Below, piece by piece: positions 13,601-19,536 of a DNA stretch of 27,545 bases (position 1 is the first letter of the stretch; every line of letters begins with the position of its first letter). The notes under the pieces were generated by a model. It searched no databases and had not been told where the DNA came from. It saw only the letters and a program-made list of their open reading frames with translations. The DNA comes from a virus. The stretch spans positions 1-27,545 of the IMG/VR virus record IMGVR_UViG_3300009154_003029, one strand, 5' to 3'. The translations under genes were made by a program, and so were the position numbers.

Positions 13601-15036
13601 CTGGCTCCCAACTCCCGGCCACAATGGGGGCACTCCAGCATTTCGGCCCATGGATCCAGTCGATTGCTAATACGTTCCGTAATGATGCCGGTCAGGGTGG
13701 CGTCTACCGGATGAAAGTCAACCGCGTCGGCACCGGGGAGACCGGAACCTACAAGGTGATCAACCTCGGCAACATCCGATCGATCACGAGGAACTTCTGG
13801 GAGCCCTTTGAGTACTCGGTCTCCTCCCAGGGCCATCTCCTCGCCCACACGATCGATGACTCGGCCGTCCAGCGGAATGTCCTCAAGGGGGTCAACGAGG
13901 GCCTACTCCCCCACCACAACAACGACGCGGCGGCCGTCCATCAGTCGCTGATGACCTACCTCTCCAACCACAAGCAGGGGCTCCCCTCGGAGAACGCCAT
14001 CGGGATCGGCAAGCGCAACGAGATCAATGCCCTGCTGACCTCCTTCTCCAAGAATCACCGCAACATCAACCCGCTGGCCGCCAACTTCGGCCCCCAGGGT
14101 GTCGTCCGCCGCCTCCGCATGGACCGCATCGAGGATATGAACCGCGTGGTCGACCAGGATAAGGGATCACCCACCTACGGCCAACCCCTGCAGGGATTCC
14201 ATTTCGACTATTTCAAGGTGAACAACAACATGATGCCGGATTTCTGGCACGGGTCACCGCATGATTTTGTTCAGTTTGACTCTAACAAGATTGGCACTGG
14301 GGAAGGAAATCAGACTTACGGCCACGGATTGTATGGTGCCGAAAATAGGTCAGTTGCCGAAGTCTATGGCCAACAAGTAAAAGGTCAGGAGCGTATCGAT
14401 GGAATCAATGCGAGAATGTCGGAGCTTTCCAAGATCATGGATCGCCAGCCAAGGGTTTTCGGAAAAGATGAATTTGCTACTCAGGAGGGACGAGATGCAA
14501 AAGCGGAGTATGATCGCCTGATGGAAGAGAAGCTGAAGCCCGGCAATATCTACAAGGCTCACTTCGACGCTGAACCTCATGAGCTTTTAGATTGGGATAA
14601 GCCGTTGAGCAAACAAAGTGATTTTGTAAAATCTCAACTAAAAGATTCCCCCGGGATGTTGTTTGCTGGTCCAGAGACTACAGGGCAAGCCATTTACAAT
14701 TTACTTGTGAATAATGGTAAAATTGCTCCTTATTATGAAATCCCCAAAGTTAGAGGCCGATATGCTTCTGATTATTTAGCCAGTAAAGGGATCAAAGGGA
14801 TTCAGTTTTTGGATCAGTTCTCAAGAAAAGAAAACAATTACAGGGTGGGTCTTGCGACTCCTAATGAATATGTGGTTTGGGGCCCGGATCGATCTGAGGT
14901 AAGTCCAAGATTCAATACACGAGAGGCGGCATTGAGTTGGCTTGATAACTATGATGCTCCTGGCACGCGAAACTTTGTCATCTTTGACGCCAAGCACGCC
15001 AAGGTTCTGGAGAAGAATGGGAAGCCTATTCAGTGA
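10672..15036 (+). CDS. 1454-aa polyvalent ejection-like protein ending in an ADP-ribosyltransferase-like domain
   Basis: The N-terminus is Pro/Ala-rich with repeated SDADLNAM/SDAEISAM/STQELDHL motifs. Gly/Ala-rich hydrophobic stretches (about residues 125-150 and 515-555) could enter membranes. HEGLGH at 686-691 recalls zincin motifs but has one residue too many. The C-terminal 270 residues resemble ART domains of phage polyvalent proteins: FWHGSP with H1193, YGHGLYG at 1216-1222, ELLDWDKP, then YLASKGIKGIQFLD and FVIFDAKH. These enzymes transfer ADP-ribose from NAD+ to host proteins. DNA from about 14230 to 15036 is more AT-rich than upstream, as if the domain was added later. Inference: delivered into the host with the DNA and modifies host targets. 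The assignment as an ejected virion protein rests on size, composition and position. Confidence 0.65.
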   Translation: MAIGDIVSDADLNAMAPAPEAPPRPSAPPDGPTFSDAEISAMEDQSKAAGDINDAYAATAPASPLAGPSSPSPYAPTGLGPTQPKTFSTQELDHLEADSLNDPSVDLTRDQWDSAMAARKRLGGGFWSSAAGNIAGGIGGLIQTTYGGIKDLMNYPKPTGDSSQDAINTLEHETAVANSWLQGVRNAGMNTKLLYKQAKQGFQGLVDGSADAGLVNATPEQIKAGADAGYGNYLDNNAFKREIEHPTVSSVPQIISLAAPDDSSGQLVQQALAASFNNPATAPLKDLTELSAIAAAPENQIAGAAGALISKVPIGNMVKYASGRVMQGLGNMTIVANDTIDNVAKAAIDRVNAVIPSVKIGDKIYDGADVLGAAGTGALGLTGWSAASHNEDGGNPLWSAMKPVLGYLALRKGAAVVRTIGQGAQVTGTILREASDVMGPLRQDALGAIAANPAIPAAYRTAAGDAVATGGTGAIDSTPSRIANSTSYPAWVRRLAAKANNPILTGASRITGSAVEGGIAGSLAMLPLTLGQDEEQAGANVGAGFGFGAVGGLASRVLGNSARQRNQDIARFLADTQLAGGDVSKVAQLPAGRLQNLAAIQGLLSLKGTDVIPLGAAEFDKQVGTALSNQPGIAPADVVPLDGTDFSANVAALGGRGGAGWFVDGTPGQRARVFINLDAAHPAEIHEGLGHAILASNVMDGAQRSDARNFIQQLYGDDGIESRAREYAKAQVEAEESSLRQRAAAAGQPLPTFPPLEDRISQRVQQLSDNGLAAGDEHPLDWARDEVFAEQMNQAGVDVNSIRKGLPANVDPDAATRSILVHNARALAAQGVSIDPQTGKVTGSLSSIFRDNPLVGSSPALSKQLARYVSSYDSWLNGIDLGARRVEGTQIAPSGSPYDMARSNLVNLRPVPGRPGVFENDFLRNDNGTVTFKSQDEIRRTDQLRKDQLAAAVGTALRPKNDPVLGPRMVDGKRVISGSQLPATMGALQHFGPWIQSIANTFRNDAGQGGVYRMKVNRVGTGETGTYKVINLGNIRSITRNFWEPFEYSVSSQGHLLAHTIDDSAVQRNVLKGVNEGLLPHHNNDAAAVHQSLMTYLSNHKQGLPSENAIGIGKRNEINALLTSFSKNHRNINPLAANFGPQGVVRRLRMDRIEDMNRVVDQDKGSPTYGQPLQGFHFDYFKVNNNMMPDFWHGSPHDFVQFDSNKIGTGEGNQTYGHGLYGAENRSVAEVYGQQVKGQERIDGINARMSELSKIMDRQPRVFGKDEFATQEGRDAKAEYDRLMEEKLKPGNIYKAHFDAEPHELLDWDKPLSKQSDFVKSQLKDSPGMLFAGPETTGQAIYNLLVNNGKIAPYYEIPKVRGRYASDYLASKGIKGIQFLDQFSRKENNYRVGLATPNEYVVWGPDRSEVSPRFNTREAALSWLDNYDAPGTRNFVIFDAKHAKVLEKNGKPIQ

Positions 15037-15042
15037 CCTAGT

Positions 15043-15070
15043 TTCATCATTCATCCTTCATCCTTCATAA
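15043..15070 (+). repeat. Heptamer tandem repeat TTCATCC x4
   Basis: TTCATCA, TTCATCC, TTCATCC and TTCATAA run from just after the stop of the 1454-aa gene up to the pyrimidine tract TTTTCCCCCTCTCCC before the next ATG. The unit and placement match the array at 5392-5419. Confidence 0.85.
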
Positions 15071-15085
15071 TTTTCCCCCTCTCCC

Positions 15086-16072
15086 ATGCCCCGCCCCCCA
15101 TCCCCCAAGTCTCTCCGCGGTGAGCTCGAGGCGGCATCTCTCACGGCCGAGCTCGCCCGGCTCAAGGAGCAACTCAAGGCCAGCGAGGCCTCCAAGGCCA
15201 AACTTGCCGCCACCCTCGACCGTCACCTCCACACGCCCAAGGCCCGTGCCGTTACCCCGGCCAATCCTACCCGCAGGGGAAAGGATGACATCGTCCGGGT
15301 CATCATCCCCGACACCCACGGGGCCAAGGTGGACAAGGGAGCTCTGGCCGCCTGCCTCGGCGACATCAAGGCCTTGGATCCGGATGAGGTCATCCTCCTG
15401 GGCGACCATGTCGACTGCGGGGGATTCCTAGCCCAGCATCATGTCATGGGATTCGTTGCGGAATCCGCCTACACCTACGAGGCCGACATCGCCGCCACCA
15501 ATGCCTTCCTCGATGCGTTGCAGGCCGCGGCACCCCGTGCGAGGGTGGAATACTGTGAGGGAAATCACGAACGACGGATCGAACAGTGGGCCATCACCCA
15601 GACACTCCGTAACTCGAAGGATGCGGAATTCCTGAGGCGGGCCTTTGCCCCCGAGTTCCTGCTCAAGCTGAAGGAGCGCGGCATCTCCTACTACCGGCAG
15701 GCTGAGTTCTACGATGACCTCCCACTCCCTGGCACGATCCGGAAGGGAAAGTGTTACTTCACCCACGGGACATCCACCTCCAAGCAGGCCACGACGGTGA
15801 CGCTGAACAACTTTGCCGGAAATGTGGTCTTCGGCCACACCCACCGGGAGCAGTCCTCCAGCGCGCGCCCGGTCCACACCGGCCAGATCAAGGCGTGGAA
15901 TCCCGGCTGTCTCTGTGAACTCCAACCCCTCTGGCAACATGGTAATCCCGTCTCGTGGACCCATGGCTGGGCCCTGCAACTGGCGAGCCGCTCGGGAGAG
16001 TTCCTCCACCTGAACATTCCGATCATCGGCGGCAAGTCGCTCCTGGGATCCCTCACCGGAAAGTTCTCATGA
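15086..16072 (+). CDS. Calcineurin-like metallophosphoesterase with coiled-coil N-terminus
   Basis: This 328-aa protein has a predicted coiled coil at residues 12-47 (RGELEAASLTAELARLKEQL) and a basic linker. The catalytic domain carries the metal-binding blocks of the calcineurin-like phosphoesterases: DTH (D76, H78), GDHVD (106-110), GNHE (159-162), H227 and GHTH (250-253). All expected ligands are present, so it is probably active on a phosphomonoester or phosphodiester. The substrate cannot be read. It is the last large gene of the late operon, preceded by a heptamer array and a C/T tract and followed by an ATGA overlap. It might be an end-processing nuclease or a nucleotide phosphatase. 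Confidence 0.8.
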   Translation: MPRPPSPKSLRGELEAASLTAELARLKEQLKASEASKAKLAATLDRHLHTPKARAVTPANPTRRGKDDIVRVIIPDTHGAKVDKGALAACLGDIKALDPDEVILLGDHVDCGGFLAQHHVMGFVAESAYTYEADIAATNAFLDALQAAAPRARVEYCEGNHERRIEQWAITQTLRNSKDAEFLRRAFAPEFLLKLKERGISYYRQAEFYDDLPLPGTIRKGKCYFTHGTSTSKQATTVTLNNFAGNVVFGHTHREQSSSARPVHTGQIKAWNPGCLCELQPLWQHGNPVSWTHGWALQLASRSGEFLHLNIPIIGGKSLLGSLTGKFS

Positions 16073-16317
16073 AAGCAACAACAATAAAACCACCGCGCCT
16101 CGAGGAAGTCAGGGTCTATCAAAAGCCCGACACGGTGCCGCCGGGATGGTTCACCTCCAAGGTGCTCCAGGAGGAATGGAATCTCTGTGAATCCCAGACC
16201 CGTCGACTCATCCAGCACGCCCTCGCGGCAGGCAAGGCCTCGAGCAAGAAGTTCAAAATCGACACCGGCGGCTACACCCTGCGCGTCATAGCTCACTACC
16301 AGTTCAAGACCGGGTGA
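16069..16317 (+). CDS. Small winged-helix-like protein
   Basis: This 82-aa protein is coupled to the phosphoesterase by an ATGA overlap. The segment PPGWFTSKVLQEEWNLCESQ then TRRLIQHALAAGKASSKKF has the spacing of a helix-turn-helix with a basic recognition helix. The C-terminal beta-like part (IDTGGYTLRVIAHYQF) could be a wing. I recognise this only as a general pattern in small phage proteins, so DNA binding is inferred. It ends the late operon, two bases from the stop of the convergent minus-strand ORF. Confidence 0.5.
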   Translation: MKATTIKPPRLEEVRVYQKPDTVPPGWFTSKVLQEEWNLCESQTRRLIQHALAAGKASSKKFKIDTGGYTLRVIAHYQFKTG

Positions 16318-16318
16318 T

Positions 16319-16501
16319 TTAATGGGCAAGATCCCTCCCCTTGGAGGGTATGAGGGTTCGAGTCCCTCTCCGGCGCATGGCGTCGAGCTTCTTTCTGATT
16401 CGCTGGCACTGGATCAAGAGATGCCTTCGTTGTTTCTCCAACTCTTCCAATTCTGCGAGCAAGAATTGAACCGCGGGGTCTTTTGTATTGAGTCGATTCA
16501 T
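16319..16501 (-). CDS. 60-aa coiled-coil ORF downstream of integrase
   Basis: An ATG at 16501 lies one base after the integrase stop. The N-terminal two thirds form a clear amphipathic coiled coil (VQFLLAELEELEKQRRHLL). The last 18 residues (RRRGTRTLIPSKGRDLAH) are encoded by the antisense of the tRNA-like sequence, so this C-terminus may be accidental. It is plausibly a small integrase-linked gene that now reads through an att-like sequence. Confidence 0.45.
   Translation of the reverse strand: MNRLNTKDPAVQFLLAELEELEKQRRHLLIQCQRIRKKLDAMRRRGTRTLIPSKGRDLAH
16321..16377 (+). other. tRNA 3'-end-like sequence beside the integrase
   Basis: A perfect T-arm is visible: stem GAGGG (16352-16356), loop TTCGAGT (16357-16363) and stem CCCTC (16364-16368). 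It is followed by a G/C-rich acceptor-like strand TCCGGCG. Upstream, CCCTCC-CCTT-GGAGGG forms a 6-bp hairpin where an anticodon or variable arm would be. No matching 5' acceptor strand (CGCCGGA) is nearby, so it is not an intact tRNA. tRNA 3' ends beside integrase genes are commonly att sites, so it may be an old or alternative attachment site, or a terminator-like hairpin. Confidence 0.45.
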
Positions 16502-16502
16502 G

Positions 16503-17696
16503 TCAGGGGAGCCCGTAAATCTCGGCACGATCGCTGGCTGAGGCGGCGCTCTGTCCCTTCAGGTAGGTGGCGTAGTAGCGCTCGGTGGTCGTCACGCTGC
16601 GGTGACGCAGGAATCGCTGGGCGGCGTAGATGCCGTGCTTCGTCGCGACAATGGATCCGGCCCACTTCCGCAGCTCGTAGGAGACCTTCTGCCGGTCCTT
16701 GATGAATCTCTCGACGAAGCGGTTGATGTTCCTGTCGCAGACCTGGGCGCGCTCGGTCTTGTTCTTCCCCGGGCAGACGTACTCGGTGGTCGCCTCCTCC
16801 TTGTAGGGCTGCAGCTTCTCCCACAGATCATCCGGCACCTCGATCTCGCCGGTGATCGCCTCCTCGTAGTCGGCCCGGACCCGGAAGGTGCGCGAGAGCC
16901 GGGGCTTCCCATCCATGCCGTAGACGGTCCGCTCCTCGAAGTCGCTCCAGGTGGCCTTCTCCACCTCGCCATTGCGCAGCCCCAGCACGCTCATCATGGC
17001 GTATGGAATCCAGACGGCCTCCCTGATCTCCCAGAGCCGGTGCGCGGCGGCCTCCATGTCGATGACGGTCTGCCGGTCGAGCGGGACGAATCCGTCGACA
17101 TTCTTCTTCTTGAACCTCTTCTTGGCCCGAAAGCCGGTGAGCTCGGGCATGACGAGGTGCCGGTAGATGTCTGAGAAGTTCTCCTGGAGGACGCACCGCG
17201 CCTGTGTGATGGAGCTCTGGATGCTGTGGTCGGGGCGCCGTGGCTCTCCGGTCTCGGGATTGATCGCCCGGCACGCGGCCATGTACTTGCGGATGAGCTC
17301 CTCGGTGAGGATGGCGCCGGAGGTTGCGGGGTTGTACTCCTTCCCGGTGGCGGTGCTGACCAGCTCCTCGAGGCTCCCGGCATACTGACGGATGGATCGC
17401 GGGCTAAGTAGGGTCTGGGCTCCGCTCGTGCGGAAGGCCTCAAGGATCTCTCCCAACGTAGCAGTCCGCTTGGGAGCCACGACCTTCACCGCGGGCTTCC
17501 AGTCGTTCTTTTCAAGAGCATCAAGCTCCTTCTTGGCGCGTTCGACGGCTGCGGTTTTCTGGGTGGTGCGGAGGCTCTTCCAGATCGGTCGGGCATTCCG
17601 GGTGAGGCGGAGATAGAACTTGCCGCCGCGCTGCCAGAGGGTGTAGTTTTCGCCCCGATGATTCAGGATCGTATCAGTTTTGGTTGCAAGGCTCAT
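16503..17696 (-). CDS. int: Tyrosine integrase
   Basis: This 397-aa protein fits phage tyrosine recombinases: an N-terminal arm-binding and core-binding half, then a catalytic half. Box I Arg is R241 (GLRNGEV). Box II reads Y340-E-L-R343, with Tyr in place of the usual His of H-x-x-R. LRHRS supplies H365, and TERYY (374-375) holds the nucleophile Tyr. The basic segment GFRAKKRFKKK near 188-198 is unusual and could contact DNA. It should catalyse site-specific insertion and excision. The attP-like region lies directly upstream of its start, within about 280 bp. There is no SD before the ATG. Expression is on the minus strand, away from the early operon. Confidence 0.9.
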   Translation of the reverse strand: MSLATKTDTILNHRGENYTLWQRGGKFYLRLTRNARPIWKSLRTTQKTAAVERAKKELDALEKNDWKPAVKVVAPKRTATLGEILEAFRTSGAQTLLSPRSIRQYAGSLEELVSTATGKEYNPATSGAILTEELIRKYMAACRAINPETGEPRRPDHSIQSSITQARCVLQENFSDIYRHLVMPELTGFRAKKRFKKKNVDGFVPLDRQTVIDMEAAAHRLWEIREAVWIPYAMMSVLGLRNGEVEKATWSDFEERTVYGMDGKPRLSRTFRVRADYEEAITGEIEVPDDLWEKLQPYKEEATTEYVCPGKNKTERAQVCDRNINRFVERFIKDRQKVSYELRKWAGSIVATKHGIYAAQRFLRHRSVTTTERYYATYLKGQSAASASDRAEIYGLP

Positions 17697-17715
17697 GGGA
17701 TTTTACTCTGTGGGG

Positions 17716-17978
17716 TTGTAGCAATTTTGGGATTTTGCTGTGCGATTTGTGAGATGCTGACCAAATGCTACGTCTTTGCTACGTTTCTGGCAAGTGCTTC
17801 TTTGCTTCGTGTTGTGCGGTCTTGTATCGTAGCAACTGGGGTACAATCAGAGTGGAATCATCTGATGGTTGGATTTTACAGAGTATCGCCGCTTTAGCTC
17901 AGTCGGTAGAGCATCTCATTCGTAATTCCCTGTTCTCTTCTTTTGGGGGGTTGGTGATACGTTTCCTGCTACGTTTCC
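17716..17978. other. attP: arm-type repeats flanking a tRNA-Thr half
   Basis: Six copies of a GCTACG-type motif surround the tRNA half. Left side: TTGTAGCAA (17716-17724, inverted), TGCTACGT (17766-17773), TGCTACGTTTC (17777-17787) and TCGTAGCAA (17827-17835, inverted). Right side: GATACGTTTCC (17956-17966) and TGCTACGTTTCC (17967-17978). Repeated sites on both sides of a core are the layout of an attP, with P and P' arms bound by the N-terminal domain of the integrase. The integrase gene is adjacent. A TACAAT hexamer at 17842-17847 could be the -10 of a promoter for the rebuilt tRNA. Confidence 0.65.
17888..17926 (+). other. attP core: 5' half of tRNA-Thr(CGT)
   Basis: The sequence reads as a tRNA from the acceptor strand GCCGCTT through the D-arm (GCTCAGTCGGTAGAGC) and anticodon stem TCTCA to the anticodon loop TTCGTAA, anticodon CGT. 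After 17926 the match stops: the expected stem TGAGA is replaced by TTCCC. It is therefore a half tRNA, most likely the identity segment shared with the host attB. The phage would replace the 5' half of the host tRNA upon integration, which is less common than replacing the 3' end. Confidence 0.75.
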
Positions 17979-18542
17979 GCTCAGGCATCCGGGGTGTGAT
18001 CGCACCCAAAGACGCAGGTATCCGAGCAATGCGTGGGTGTCGATTCGTGCGTCCTTATCGAGGCCGGTGTCGCGCTTCCAGTCGATGGCTAACTGTTTCA
18101 TGCAGTCGCTAGTGAGTTGGTTGTGCAGCCAGGCATATTTGCCGAAGTTGTTGTAGTTCGCTGGTGGGGGGATTTCTTTATTTGCTTCCTTGGTCGTGGC
18201 CGTGGGTGCCCTTCTCGGGATCGGGGGCATGATGGGCAGGTTGTATGCTGGTGCTGAAACGGTGGCCATTTCTACAAGCGGATCGGCCTTCGGGGTGACG
18301 ATGGGCACTATTTCACCTCGAGGGGTGACGGTTGCACTGACGGTGGTGCCTGGCGCGGCCGTGACCCCTCCCCATGATCCGGATCGTGGCCCGGCATTCC
18401 AAACGGTGTAATTGTAGCCGTTATAAGTCGGGGTGATGACGGTGGTCTGGGGCCAGCTGTTGTTGCCGTAGGTGGTGATGGTCTGTGGCATCTGCGCAAC
18501 GGCTGCGCAGGTGCAGAGTAGGAGTGCGAGGAGAGTTTTCAT
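17916..18542 (-). CDS. Secreted protein of unknown function, lysogenic accessory
   Basis: This 208-aa protein starts at the ATG that follows the next upstream gene by an ATGA overlap. A classical signal peptide (MKTLLALLLCTCAAVAQ, cleavage after AVA) is followed by an Asn/Tyr/Thr/Pro-rich region (TITTYGNNSWPQTTVITPTY), a Pro-rich linker and a compact C-terminal part with Trp and Cys (YAWLHNQLTSDCMKQLAIDW). A longer start at 18596 would mask the signal. Its stop lies inside the tRNA half, so the C-terminus runs into attP and integration could change it. It could be a periplasmic or surface lysogenic-conversion factor; no family is recognised. Confidence 0.55.
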   Translation of the reverse strand: MKTLLALLLCTCAAVAQMPQTITTYGNNSWPQTTVITPTYNGYNYTVWNAGPRSGSWGGVTAAPGTTVSATVTPRGEIVPIVTPKADPLVEMATVSAPAYNLPIMPPIPRRAPTATTKEANKEIPPPANYNNFGKYAWLHNQLTSDCMKQLAIDWKRDTGLDKDARIDTHALLGYLRLWVRSHPGCLSGNVAGNVSPTPQKKRTGNYE

Positions 18543-18790
18543 TTGGTGTAGCGTTTGTCGTATTCCTTTTCGCTGACTGCCTCTGCTGCAGCCCAATACA
18601 TATTGCCGCTGAGGCCGTAGACAAGTTGCTGGATTTGTCCGGTCTGTGTGTTCAGCAGGTAGGTCTGGTGAATTTGATGATTAGGATGGATGACATCCAC
18701 GACTTGATATTTCCCTGTGTGATTCATTTCGGTGGTAATGAGCCATCCAAGGAATATGCCGATGGCTCCGAAAATAAGGTCTTTCTTCAT
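18539..18790 (-). CDS. Small membrane-anchored protein
   Basis: This 83-aa protein has an N-terminal membrane anchor (MKKDLIFGAIGIFLGWLIT) and a periplasmic-looking polar part with alternating beta strands (YQVVDVIHPNHQIHQTYLL, TGQIQQLVYGL). It overlaps the secreted protein by ATGA, so the two are co-translated and may act together at the envelope. I do not recognise it. Its position next to repressor, attP and integrase is typical of genes expressed in the lysogen, such as superinfection exclusion genes, but this is inference. Confidence 0.55.
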   Translation of the reverse strand: MKKDLIFGAIGIFLGWLITTEMNHTGKYQVVDVIHPNHQIHQTYLLNTQTGQIQQLVYGLSGNMYWAAAEAVSEKEYDKRYTK

Positions 18791-18851
18791 GTGATTTTGA
18801 AATGGATTAGCTTGTGATCTATCAGGTCGATGCTATATGTATAACGGCCAG

Positions 18852-19208
18852 TCAGGCTTTCGACCGCGATTTCTTGGTTTGCGGGGGCTCTTCAGCCACC
18901 CGTGCGGGTGGTAGCTCCATGGGTGTGGTCAAGTAGCCGTGGAGTGGGGTGCGCTTGAACTCTTGGGCCTCTCTCCAGGCATGAATAAGTGCCTCGCGCA
19001 TCCAGGTGGATCGGCTGATGCAGTCCCGGCGGGCAAGGTGGTCGATCCGGCTCACCAGGTCTTTCTCTATTGAGAAACCTACTTGTGTCGAATCTTTGCC
19101 CAGAACTCGCTTTTTTGGTTCTTTCACATCTTTACCATCGCACCTTTCAAAGACATTGAAAGTCTTTATTTTGTAACCTGTGAAAATCTGTGAAAGATTT
19201 TGTTGCAT
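18852..19208 (-). CDS. Ribbon-helix-helix regulator, candidate lysogeny repressor
   Basis: This 118-aa protein has an RHH domain at about residues 40-80: beta strand STQVGFSI, helix EKDLVSRIDHLARRD, turn, helix SRSTWMREALIHAWRE. A basic Pro-rich tail follows. RHH proteins bind DNA as dimers through the strand. The ATG at 19208 is chosen, but a GTG at 19127 would drop 27 poorly conserved residues and leave all operator-like repeats upstream. It diverges from a second RHH gene at 19255. That, and its place beside attP and integrase, suggests control of the early genes. Confidence 0.65.
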   Translation of the reverse strand: MQQNLSQIFTGYKIKTFNVFERCDGKDVKEPKKRVLGKDSTQVGFSIEKDLVSRIDHLARRDCISRSTWMREALIHAWREAQEFKRTPLHGYLTTPMELPPARVAEEPPQTKKSRSKA

Positions 19209-19231
19209 GATTCTGTGATAGTCTGTAAAAG
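19177..19231. promoter_or_regulatory. Tandem decamer operators between divergent RHH genes
   Basis: Two tandem pairs of a decamer are seen: CCTGTGAAAA with TCTGTGAAAG (19177-19196), and TCTGTGATAG with TCTGTAAAAG (19212-19231). Copies in each pair are exactly 10 bp apart, one helical turn, as expected for side-by-side RHH dimers. A palindrome CTTTCAA-AGACA-TTGAAAG lies next to them at 19144-19162. The pairs flank the start of the leftward RHH gene and precede the rightward operon. Confidence 0.6.
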
Positions 19232-19254
19232 GTTTCCAAGTAAGCAAAACCCTT

Positions 19255-19434
19255 ATGCCCAACACGACCACCATCGCGGCCTCCGGAGTCCCACAGGACC
19301 TAGTTCTGTGGCTCGACGAGCAGGCGAAACAACAATGCACCAACCGCTCGACGATCATTCGTCAGATCATCACTCAGCGCGTCGCTGGGGAGTCTGTTAA
19401 TGAGTCGCAAGAGTCCCAGAAGGAGGTCGCATGA
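19255..19434 (+). CDS. 59-aa ribbon-helix-helix protein, Cro/CII-like position
   Basis: The short protein (MPNTTTIAASGVPQDLVLWL, continuing DEQAKQQCTNRSTIIRQIIT) fits an RHH domain: an N-terminal strand, helix PQDLVLWLDEQAK, turn NRS and helix STIIRQIITQRV. It diverges from the other RHH gene and opens the rightward early operon, the position of a Cro- or antirepressor-type regulator. Its stop overlaps the next start (ATGA). There is no clear SD in front of its ATG. Confidence 0.6.
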   Translation: MPNTTTIAASGVPQDLVLWLDEQAKQQCTNRSTIIRQIITQRVAGESVNESQESQKEVA

Positions 19435-19532
19435 TCGCCCTGCTCCTCGCTGTCACCACCGCGGTGCTCTTCATCGGCCGTCAGGAATTCGCTGAGATGC
19501 TCGCTCTCCTAATCACCCGCTTCCGCCGTTAA
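19431..19532 (+). CDS. 33-aa single-span membrane peptide
   Basis: An ATGA overlap with the RHH gene and a strong SD (AAGGAGG about seven bases before the ATG) support this tiny gene. The peptide is hydrophobic (MIALLLAVTTAVLFIGRQEF) with a basic C-terminus (LLITRFRR), so a single membrane helix is likely. The role is unknown. Confidence 0.5.
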   Translation: MIALLLAVTTAVLFIGRQEFAEMLALLITRFRR

Positions 19533-19536
19533 TACC

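Noticed and set aside
16333-16348. Rho-independent terminator at CCCTCC-CCTT-GGAGGG
   Set aside because: The hairpin is strong but no T-run follows on either strand, so I do not call a terminator.
16321-17926. A permuted or split tRNA made of the 3'-like and 5' fragments
   Set aside because: Acceptor strands GCCGCTT and TCCGGCG cannot pair, and the spacing spans a whole integrase gene.
17888-18200. tRNA-Thr interrupted by a group I intron in the anticodon loop
   Set aside because: No TGAGA stem, T-arm or AAGCGGC acceptor end was seen downstream; the region encodes the end of a secreted protein instead.
19209-19358. Longer N-terminus for the minus-strand RHH protein
   Set aside because: It would run across the operator repeats and into the divergent RHH gene, and the added residues look like noise.
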